Positions 57,304 to 64,000 of a stretch of DNA of 64,000 nucleotides are shown here, one piece after another (position 1 is the first letter of the stretch; each line of letters opens with the position of its first letter). The notes beneath the pieces were generated by a model. The model did no database searches, was not told the DNA's origin, and saw only the letters and a list, made by a program, of their open reading frames with translations. Made by a program: the position numbers and the translations under genes. Source of the DNA: Pseudomonadota bacterium (lineage in GTDB: Bacteria; Pseudomonadota; Gammaproteobacteria; Pseudomonadales; Pseudohongiellaceae); the NCBI GenBank assembly GCA_027623555.1, contig JAQBSZ010000005.1, forward strand, positions 1 through 64,000. Direction: 5' to 3'.

Positions 57304-58284
57304 ATGTCGGTCAAGCTGCAAATCGATCCTCATCATGCTCGCTACCAGAGCAGAGGCGCTATCGTCACCCTGCAGCAGTTGCTGGTGCAGCGCTATGCGG
57401 CCAAGACCCTGGAATATCTGGCCCATACCCGCTCTATCGCGGGAATCTCCGGGCTGCACCTGTCCAAGATGCGTGGGCGGGGCATCGATTTCGAGGAGTT
57501 CAGGCCCTACCAGCCTGGCGATGATATCCGCCTGATCGACTGGCGTGTCACTGCGCGCACGGGTAGGCCATTTACCAAGGTGTTTCGGGAAGAGCGGGAA
57601 CGGCCGGTAATCATTGCCGTGGATCAAACCCACAATATGTATTTTGGCAGTCAGGTCGCATTTAAATCTGTTGTTGCCGCCCAGGCGGCCGCGGTTTTCT
57701 GCTGGCTGGCCATCGACAACGGCGATCGGGTCGGTGGCCTGGTCTTCTCGGATGTTGAGTCGAGCCTGGTCCGCCCCAAGCGGAGTCGTCGTTCGGCACT
57801 GCACCTGCTTAACCAGGTCTACCAGTTCAATCAGCAACTGCAACACGTTAAAGACCCGGAATCCCAGATACCGACGGACCCGGATTTTCGACCGGGCCTC
57901 GCCCATGCCCTGGGCCAGATTCGACGCATCACCAAGCCTGGCAGTACCTTGTATGTCATTTCTGATTTTGTCACTTTGGATGAGAAGGCCCTGCAATACC
58001 TGAATCAGCTATCCAGGCATAACAACGTTATCTGTTGCTTTGTCTACGACACGCTGGAAGAAACGCTACCTGTGCCTGGCATTTACAGCATTACCGATGG
58101 TAGCCGCAAAGGCGCATTGAATACCCACAGCAGCAAGGCCAGAATGCGTTATCGTGAACAATTTCAAGAACGCATGGCTAACCTCGAAACGGAACTGGAC
58201 AAGTTGCAGATCCGGCTTATCAAGATGCGCACCAATCAACTGGTCGTGGAGCAGATCCGGCAATGGATAGCGAAGAGTTACTAG
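57304..58284 (+). CDS. DUF58 domain protein
   Basis: 326 residues. The DUF58 signature is RPYQPGDDIRLIDWRVTARTG near residues 73-93, followed by VFREERERPVIIAVDQTHNM and a VWA-like fold with VISDFVTLD. In MoxR operons this protein is the constant partner of MoxR; its biochemical role is unproven. It begins 16 bases after moxR and overlaps the next gene by 22 bases. Confidence 0.92.
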   Translation: MSVKLQIDPHHARYQSRGAIVTLQQLLVQRYAAKTLEYLAHTRSIAGISGLHLSKMRGRGIDFEEFRPYQPGDDIRLIDWRVTARTGRPFTKVFREERERPVIIAVDQTHNMYFGSQVAFKSVVAAQAAAVFCWLAIDNGDRVGGLVFSDVESSLVRPKRSRRSALHLLNQVYQFNQQLQHVKDPESQIPTDPDFRPGLAHALGQIRRITKPGSTLYVISDFVTLDEKALQYLNQLSRHNNVICCFVYDTLEETLPVPGIYSITDGSRKGALNTHSSKARMRYREQFQERMANLETELDKLQIRLIKMRTNQLVVEQIRQWIAKSY

Positions 58285-58820
58285 AGCAGCTTGCTGACAT
58301 TCACCTGCCACAAGCAGTGAGTTACTGGCCACCGGCACCCGGCTGGTGGATCCTTGCGTTGCTTCTACTTATTACCAGCTATTTCCTGGTCAAGCGCTAT
58401 CTCAGCTATATCACTCAACAGAGGATCTGCCAGCACGCCCTGGCGGAACTGAATCGCTGTTACCGGGAATTCGCTGCCGCCGAAGGCGTCAGCAGAGACG
58501 AGGCGAACCTGCGCTATGTGAATGCCTTCAATTCAGTCTTAAGGCGGGTCGCTCTGGTACATTTCCCACTGGCCAATGTGGCGAGCCTGGATGGCAGAGA
58601 GTGGGTTGATTTTATTCGGGAAAAAGGTGACTCTACTGGGTTAACTGAAGAAATTGCCACTGCTCTCAGCTACGGCCGTTTCCAGATGACTCTCGACGTC
58701 GATGTCGATGCGATGAATAATCTGGGCCTGGCCTGGATTCGTAGCCTCTATCTGGGCAGATCAGGAACTGAATCGGACCAACTGCACGTGGCGCCTACTC
58801 ACAAAGGACTAACTACCTAA
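58263..58820 (+). CDS. DUF4381 membrane protein
   Basis: 185 residues with one membrane helix near 28-45 (WWILALLLLITSYFLVKRYL) and a cytoplasmic domain containing RYVNAFNSVLRRVALVHFP and LDGREWVDFIREKG. This matches DUF4381, the small gene between DUF58 and VWA genes in gammaproteobacterial bat operons. Function unknown; likely membrane assembly of the complex. Confidence 0.88.
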   Translation: MDSEELLEQLADIHLPQAVSYWPPAPGWWILALLLLITSYFLVKRYLSYITQQRICQHALAELNRCYREFAAAEGVSRDEANLRYVNAFNSVLRRVALVHFPLANVASLDGREWVDFIREKGDSTGLTEEIATALSYGRFQMTLDVDVDAMNNLGLAWIRSLYLGRSGTESDQLHVAPTHKGLTT

Positions 58821-59882
58821 ATGCTTGAATTCACCTGGCCTTGGGTATTCCTGGCTCTGCCACTGCCACTGCTAATCTACCGTCTGCTTGCCCGGGCTCC
58901 ACGGCAAGACGCCGCGCTGTATGTGCCCTTCTTCAGTGTCCTCAGCAGGCTCCAGTCCGACAACGAGAACCTCACCAGTTCCCGCCTGTTAAACCTGATT
59001 TGTTGCACACTGATCTGGCTGCTTATCATTATTGCGGCCAGCCGCCCACAATGGCTGGGCGAACCTGTGCAACTGCCCTCTACCGGCCGTGATCTGATGC
59101 TATCGGTCGACATCTCCGGCAGCATGGAAGCCCAGGACATGGTGGTGGGTAACCGCCAGGCCTCCAGAATTGATGTTGTTAAAGCGGTGGTTGGTGATTT
59201 TGTCGAGCGCCGGGAGGGCGACCGACTCGGTCTCATCCTGTTTGCAGCGCACGCCTATATCCAGGCGCCGCTCACCTTCGACCGCGGGACCGTCGGCATC
59301 CTGCTGGAGGAAGCAGAGATAGGCATTATCGAAGAATCCGCCACGGCGATTGGAGATGCCATAGGACTCGCCGTTATCCATTTACGCAATCGTCCTGAAA
59401 ACAGTCGCGTACTGGTGCTACTGACCGACGGGGTCAACAATGCCGGCGCCGTTTCACCAGAACAGGCAGGTCAGCTTGCCCAACAGGAGAGTATAAAGAT
59501 CTACACAATAGGCATTGGCGCGGATCAGGTTGTGCAACGCACCTTCTTCGGTGCGCGTGCCATCAACCCTTCTGCCGAGCTTGACGAGGCTGTCTTGACC
59601 CGCATCGCTGAATCCACAGGTGGTCGCTATTTCCGGGCCCGCGACGTGAATGACCTGGTAGACATCTATGAGGAACTCGACCGCCTGGAAACCATCGAGC
59701 AGGATGAACAGACCTACCGGCCAACCCGGGTGCTGTTCTTCTGGCCCCTCGGCGCCGCCTTGCTGATCAGCTTCATCCTGGCCTTGTTTTCCGTTCCCTG
59801 GTTGTCTCTGACTGGCAAGGCGCGTCTTGAAAATTACCAGGATGAGAACGAATCCATCGCCAGTGGCGGGAGTCGAGCCTGA
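58821..59882 (+). CDS. batA: BatA-like von Willebrand factor A membrane protein
   Basis: 353 residues. Two N-terminal membrane helices (about 5-22 and 57-74) precede a VWA domain with the complete metal-binding MIDAS D97-I-S99-G-S101, then TDGVNNAGAVSPEQ, and a C-terminal helix (FFWPLGAALLISFILALF). The bat genes are linked to aerotolerance and envelope stress in some bacteria. It starts directly after the DUF4381 stop and its TGA overlaps the next ATG by one base. Confidence 0.92.
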   Translation: MLEFTWPWVFLALPLPLLIYRLLARAPRQDAALYVPFFSVLSRLQSDNENLTSSRLLNLICCTLIWLLIIIAASRPQWLGEPVQLPSTGRDLMLSVDISGSMEAQDMVVGNRQASRIDVVKAVVGDFVERREGDRLGLILFAAHAYIQAPLTFDRGTVGILLEEAEIGIIEESATAIGDAIGLAVIHLRNRPENSRVLVLLTDGVNNAGAVSPEQAGQLAQQESIKIYTIGIGADQVVQRTFFGARAINPSAELDEAVLTRIAESTGGRYFRARDVNDLVDIYEELDRLETIEQDEQTYRPTRVLFFWPLGAALLISFILALFSVPWLSLTGKARLENYQDENESIASGGSRA

Positions 59883-61672
59883 TGGATCTTTTGATTCCCG
59901 TTAACTTGCTGGAGCAATTCCACTTCCTGCGGCCGCTGTGGTTACTGGCTATGATACCGGCCGTGTTCTTCTTCGTGGCGATGTGGCGGATTAACTCGGT
60001 AGTTACCGCCTGGGACAGGGCAATCGACAAATCCCTGTTGCCCTATCTGCTGGATCGCAGCAAGAATGCGGCACAGCGTACGCCACTATTATTACTAATC
60101 AGCGCCTGGTCACTCTCAGTCATCGCTATGGCAGGCCCGGTTTGGGAGCAATTGCCACAACCGGTCCAAAAACGCGAAGATGCCATGGTTATCGTCATGG
60201 ACCTGTCCCTGTCGATGTTTGCACCTGACCATGCGCCGAGTCGCCTGGACCTGGCGAAACGCAAGCTGCGGGATATTCTGGCTCTGCGCAAAGAGGGACA
60301 GACAGCACTGGTGGTCTACGCCGGTGATGCTCACACCGTCACCCCGCTTACCGATGATGTAGTGACAATCGATGCACTGGTGCCCTCTCTCAGCCCCAAT
60401 ATCATGCCGCTATTTGGCAGCAATCCGCTGGCTGCACTCGACATGGCTATCGGCCTGCTGGACGATGTCGAGTCCTCCCGCGGCAAGATCCTGCTGATGA
60501 CCGATGGTATTCGGGGATTCGATGAAGAATTGCTCATCACTGAACGTATGCAGGAAACTGAGTATGAATTGCTAATTATGGGTATCGGTACTGAAGCCGG
60601 TGCCCCCATTCGGACCAGTGATGGCAGTTTTCTTACTGATGAGACTGGCGCAATGGTGACCCCCACACTGAACAAGAATGCACTGCAGTCCCTGGCCAAT
60701 CGAGTGGGTGGCCGCTACCACGATATCCAACTCGCCGATTCTGACCTGGCCTTCCTCCTTGCTGAGAACGAGTTTCTGGATGACACGCAACTAAGCGACG
60801 TCGAAGAAGAATTCGACGTCTGGTACGAGACTGGACCCTGGCTGCTCTTGCTGGTACTGCCACTGTGCGCACTTACCTTCCGGCGCGGCTGGCTGTTCAG
60901 CATTACTCTGCTACTGGGCAGTGGTTTGATGTTTCCCAGCCAGCCTGCCCAGGCACAACTGATTGAATGGCGCAACCTGTGGCAGACCAAGGATCAACAG
61001 GCGGCGAAGGCATTTAATAACGAAGAGCATGCCGTAGCAGCGGCGTTGTTTGAGTCTCCTGATTGGCGCGGCAGCGCCAGTTATCGCGCTCAAGACTATG
61101 AGTCAGCAATCGCCGCCTTTAGTGCCAGCGATACGCCGGATGGCCATTACAATCGTGGCAACGCACTGGCCCTGGCTGGCAACTACGCCGAGGCGATCGC
61201 AGCCTACGACATCACTATCGGTCTCGTACCGGAACATGCCGATGCAATACACAATAAAGAGATAGTTCAGCAGCTATTGGAAGAGCAGCAATCAGAAGAA
61301 GGTGAAAACCAGGACGGCGACAGCCAGGAGAATCAATCCGAACAGAATTCCCAGAACCAGTCCGAAGAACAGAACGAAAACAGCGATCAGCAGGATCAGG
61401 AAAGCCAGGAAGGCAACGAAGACCAACAGCAGCAGGAACAACAGAATCAACCACCCGAAGAACAGGAAGGTTCAGAATCTAACAGCGAACAGAACACGCC
61501 GAGTGAAAGTAGCAATGAAGAGTTTGAGGAACAGCAAGCTCTTGAACAATGGCTGCGACGCATCGAAGATGACCCGGGTGAATTACTCAGGCGCAAGTTT
61601 CGCTATCAGTACCGCCAACGGCAGTTGAATGGCACAGCCAACAGCATTCAGAACGGAGGGCAAATCTGGTGA
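59882..61672 (+). CDS. batB: BatB/BatC-like VWA-TPR fusion protein
   Basis: 596 residues combining the BatB and BatC parts. Membrane helices near 20-35 and 68-85, VWA domain with MIDAS D107-L-S109-L-S111, and helices near 315-352. TPR-like repeats follow (SYRAQDYESAIAAFS; GHYNRGNALALAGNYAEAIAAYD), then an extreme Glu/Gln/Ser/Asn-rich stretch (about 462-555) and a basic end (RRKFRYQYRQRQLNG). This fused layout is common in gammaproteobacteria. The acidic segment is probably disordered. The stop overlaps batD by 4 bases. Confidence 0.92.
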   Translation: MDLLIPVNLLEQFHFLRPLWLLAMIPAVFFFVAMWRINSVVTAWDRAIDKSLLPYLLDRSKNAAQRTPLLLLISAWSLSVIAMAGPVWEQLPQPVQKREDAMVIVMDLSLSMFAPDHAPSRLDLAKRKLRDILALRKEGQTALVVYAGDAHTVTPLTDDVVTIDALVPSLSPNIMPLFGSNPLAALDMAIGLLDDVESSRGKILLMTDGIRGFDEELLITERMQETEYELLIMGIGTEAGAPIRTSDGSFLTDETGAMVTPTLNKNALQSLANRVGGRYHDIQLADSDLAFLLAENEFLDDTQLSDVEEEFDVWYETGPWLLLLVLPLCALTFRRGWLFSITLLLGSGLMFPSQPAQAQLIEWRNLWQTKDQQAAKAFNNEEHAVAAALFESPDWRGSASYRAQDYESAIAAFSASDTPDGHYNRGNALALAGNYAEAIAAYDITIGLVPEHADAIHNKEIVQQLLEEQQSEEGENQDGDSQENQSEQNSQNQSEEQNENSDQQDQESQEGNEDQQQQEQQNQPPEEQEGSESNSEQNTPSESSNEEFEEQQALEQWLRRIEDDPGELLRRKFRYQYRQRQLNGTANSIQNGGQIW

Positions 61673-63456
61673 TCAGGCTAGCTCGAATTATGCTGCCTAT
61701 GTTGTTGCTCGCTTTGCTGACCTCGTTTACTTACGCGCAAGACCAACAGATTGAGGTGTCCGTAGACCGCAGTGAACTCGCTCGCGGTGAGACCCTGACT
61801 TTTACGATCAGAGTTTACGATCAACGCCAGGGCATGCAGTTAGACCTGACCCCCCTTACAGAAGAGTTCGACGTTTTGGGCACACGCACCTCCAGTCAGA
61901 TCAGAAGCGTAAATGGAGCGGTAGAATCCTGGACTGACTATATCGTCACTTTATTTCCACTAAGCGAAGGCGAACTCAGCATCCCTTCCCTGGAGATTAA
62001 TGGGACTGTCACCGACCCGATTGCCATTAACGTAATCAATGAAGGACCGCGATCAAACCAGTCGAACGAAGAACTGTACCTCGAAATCGAGGTCAACAAG
62101 GAGGCGGTCTATGTGCAGGAGCAACTGCTGTTTACTATCCGTCTCTACTACACCATAAACGGCATTCGTAATCCCCAGTTTACCGAACTGGAAATGCCCG
62201 ACACGGTAATTCAGTTGATCGGCTCTCCCAATCAATACGAAAAACTCCTGGACGGGGTGCGCTACGGTGTATACGAGAAGCGCTATGTCATTTTCCCGCA
62301 GCGCAGCGGTCCCCTGGAAATTCCCGACATCCTGTTCCGCGGGGAGGTAACCGATGGCTCCAGTAATTTTGTTTTCCGTAACCTCAACACCCGGCGCGTC
62401 ACGGCATTCATCGACGGCATTACGATCGACATAGCGGAACGCCCGGCTGCTACCCGGAACAGCACGTTCTGGTTGCCAGTGGCAAACCTGTCAGTCGAGG
62501 AAAGCTGGAGCACTGATATCAGCAACCTGCGGGTCGGCGACTCTGTAGTACGCACGCTGACCATGGTAGCTGATGGCCTGGATGGCGCGGTGCTGCCTCC
62601 TTTCAGTCCCGAGAAAATTGAGAATTTTAACCTCTATCCTGACCCACCCGATATTCAGCGCACCTTTGTAGAAGGCAGTATTGTGGGTACCCGAGTGGAG
62701 ACTACAACAATCGTTCCCACCGTAGCCGGCGCCATCGAAATTCCCCAGATAACCATCCCGTGGTGGAACATAAATACCGACCAGGCTGAGGCGACGATCG
62801 TGCCTGCCACACGCCTCACTGTGGCTACCATCCAGGGTGACGTGCCTTCCGAACAGGCTGTTGCCAGTACAATCGACATCGAAGAATTGCTACAGACTGC
62901 CCCGGTGGTGGATCAGGACATGATCGATGCCCAGGCTGCAGCTGAATTCATCGAAGTTGACGCCTCGTGGCTCAATTACTTGATTGCATTCGCTTTTATT
63001 GTTGTCGGTCTAAGCATCTACCAGCTCGTGCTGGCGCCGAATAAGCAAGAAATCAGCGCCTTCATTGCCACTCAACTCGCAAGCCTGGCCGCCAGATACA
63101 GCCCCGAGAACAACGAAGGGGTTGCGTTCCGTCAGTTCATGAAGGCTTGCCGCAGTAACGACCTGACCCTGATCCGGGAAACGCTCATACTCTGGTGCGA
63201 CCATTTTCTTGGTTCCCGTAGAGTATTAACCATGGAAGACATACTGCAACAGCGCGAGACTCCCGCACTGCATCCCCACGTTGCCGCGATCCAGTCAGAT
63301 TTGTTCAATATCGAATCTGGACAATCCGCTACCGGGTCATTTAACCCCCGGGAATTAACCAGATTGGTAGCTGACCTGCGCCGCATAAAACGTCAGAGCA
63401 ACAAGCAGCAACAGCGCAACGCACGCTACGCCCTGCCTCCTCTGTACAGGACTTAG
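61669..63456 (+). CDS. batD: BatD-like protein
   Basis: 595 residues. Signal peptide to about residue 23 (MLLLALLTSFTYA). Several periplasmic beta domains of the BatD type follow (VDRSELARGETLTFTIRVYD; VQEQLLFTIRLYYTINGIRN), then one membrane helix near 434-456 and a cytoplasmic tail rich in Lys/Gln/Asn (RIKRQSNKQQQRN). It completes the moxR-DUF58-DUF4381-batA-batB/C-batD operon. The role is presumed scaffold of the membrane complex. Confidence 0.9.
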   Translation: MIRLARIMLPMLLLALLTSFTYAQDQQIEVSVDRSELARGETLTFTIRVYDQRQGMQLDLTPLTEEFDVLGTRTSSQIRSVNGAVESWTDYIVTLFPLSEGELSIPSLEINGTVTDPIAINVINEGPRSNQSNEELYLEIEVNKEAVYVQEQLLFTIRLYYTINGIRNPQFTELEMPDTVIQLIGSPNQYEKLLDGVRYGVYEKRYVIFPQRSGPLEIPDILFRGEVTDGSSNFVFRNLNTRRVTAFIDGITIDIAERPAATRNSTFWLPVANLSVEESWSTDISNLRVGDSVVRTLTMVADGLDGAVLPPFSPEKIENFNLYPDPPDIQRTFVEGSIVGTRVETTTIVPTVAGAIEIPQITIPWWNINTDQAEATIVPATRLTVATIQGDVPSEQAVASTIDIEELLQTAPVVDQDMIDAQAAAEFIEVDASWLNYLIAFAFIVVGLSIYQLVLAPNKQEISAFIATQLASLAARYSPENNEGVAFRQFMKACRSNDLTLIRETLILWCDHFLGSRRVLTMEDILQQRETPALHPHVAAIQSDLFNIESGQSATGSFNPRELTRLVADLRRIKRQSNKQQQRNARYALPPLYRT

Positions 63457-63473
63457 GGAATTCCGGCTCGAAA

Positions 63474-63827
63474 GTGGCTAACTCCCGGCTGGTCTATTCA
63501 ACCTCGGGCAGTAATACCTGTGGCCAATGCAACAAGCCATTGCGCAAGTGTGACTGCCAGCAGCCCCTTGAACATGCCACGGGTCATGGCGATGGCATAC
63601 GCATTCAACTTCAAACCAAAGGCCGCAAAGGCGCTGGCGTAACCCTCATCATGGGACTGGCAGCCCCCGAAGAGGAATTGAAGGACCTGGCCAGGCTGCT
63701 GAAGACACATTGTGGAGCCGGGGGTACGGTCAAGGCTGGTGTCATTGAAATTCAAGGCGACAAGCGCGAGCAGATCAAGTCATTCTTCGCCCGACGGGGC
63801 GAAGCCGTAAAAATCAGCGGCGGTTGA
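63474..63827 (+). CDS. yciH: YciH/SUI1 family translation factor
   Basis: 117 residues, an eIF1-like protein that may affect start-codon fidelity. The SUI1 core is KGRKGAGVTLIMGLAAPEEE, then LARLLKTHCGAGGTVKAGVIEIQGD and the C-terminal VKISGG. CGQCNKPLRKCDC near the N-terminus is a short Cys cluster found in many YciH proteins. The start is GTG 63474, 17 bases after batD, so it is probably co-transcribed with the bat operon. Confidence 0.93.
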   Translation: MANSRLVYSTSGSNTCGQCNKPLRKCDCQQPLEHATGHGDGIRIQLQTKGRKGAGVTLIMGLAAPEEELKDLARLLKTHCGAGGTVKAGVIEIQGDKREQIKSFFARRGEAVKISGG

Positions 63828-63849
63828 TTTTCTGGCCCGCTCTCATTTG

Positions 63850-64000
63850 CTAGCGGAACCGGGCGATTGGCGATAGCTTGAACCGCAATTCATTCAATGC
63901 AGCCTTGAGGTCTTTAAGATCGCGCTTCTGCTGCTCGCTACCGGGGGATTTCGAGCGATAACTCAGGCTGATATACAGGTCGGTCAACTCGGTCATGACT
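63850..64000 (-). CDS. C-terminal part of an unrecognised gene running off the window
   Basis: The minus strand is open from the window edge to a TAG at 63850-63852. It encodes MTELTDLYISLSYRSKSPGS, then a charged helix (QQKRDLKDLKAALNELRFKL) and SPIARFR. An ATG at 63996 is present, but it could be internal. I do not recognise the family. It converges with yciH, 22 bases away. Confidence 0.5.
   Translation of the reverse strand, partial: VMTELTDLYISLSYRSKSPGSEQQKRDLKDLKAALNELRFKLSPIARFR

Overview
The window looks like a chromosomal segment of a free-living, probably marine or aquatic gammaproteobacterium. The evidence is gene order: lolCDE-comEC-exbBD-msbA-lpxK-ycaR-kdsB-LMW-PTPase-murB and gacA-uvrC-pgsA are arranged as in Pseudomonas-like gammaproteobacteria. 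Lipid A/KDO genes and a TonB receptor show a Gram-negative envelope, and LexA recognises a CTGT-N8-ACAG operator. Genus is not resolvable by eye.

Region 1 (1-9.6 kb) is accessory. It opens with the end of an IS21-like element, then an orphan TonB-dependent receptor with its own terminator. Next is a scar made of an XRE-type regulator, a 5'-deleted comM fragment and a 5' fragment of an IS256-family transposase. From about 5.3 to 9.6 kb lies a small candidate integrative element abutting the 3' end of tRNA-Leu. It carries a tyrosine integrase, a secreted SHOCT-domain protein and a 430-residue protein whose C-terminal half carries motifs resembling A, B and C of family A DNA polymerases. The 640-bp gap inside it holds 20-21-bp direct repeats related to a motif next to the integrase. 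This polymerase-like protein plus iteron-like repeats is the most unusual content of the window.

Region 2 (9.6-26 kb, almost all minus strand) is core: a tRNA-Gly/Cys/Leu cluster, pgsA, uvrC, gacA-type regulator, then murB, a phosphotyrosine phosphatase, kdsB, ycaR, lpxK, msbA, exbD, exbB, comEC and lolEDC. Together these supply peptidoglycan precursors, KDO and lipid A, flip lipid A, release lipoproteins and energise outer-membrane processes. Many genes overlap by 1-8 bases, indicating coupled translation.

Region 3 (26-44 kb) has a divergent serine recombinase, a 1-kb leader and RNase E, etfBA, a DUF1285 gene, mnmH with an AddB/AddA-like helicase-nuclease pair, then hpt, mscS, nagZ and a small acidic conserved protein.

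Region 4 (44-64 kb) has lexA with a self-operator, topA, ilvE, tatD, a VanY-like peptidase, a glutaredoxin-like protein and a very large NAD-glutamate dehydrogenase whose last ~65 codons are split off by a frameshift. A moxR-DUF58-DUF4381-batA-batB/C-batD operon and a YciH/SUI1 gene follow, and a partial gene leaves the window on the minus strand. Long operons on both strands, convergent bidirectional terminators and few gaps outside region 1 make the rest ordinary core genome.
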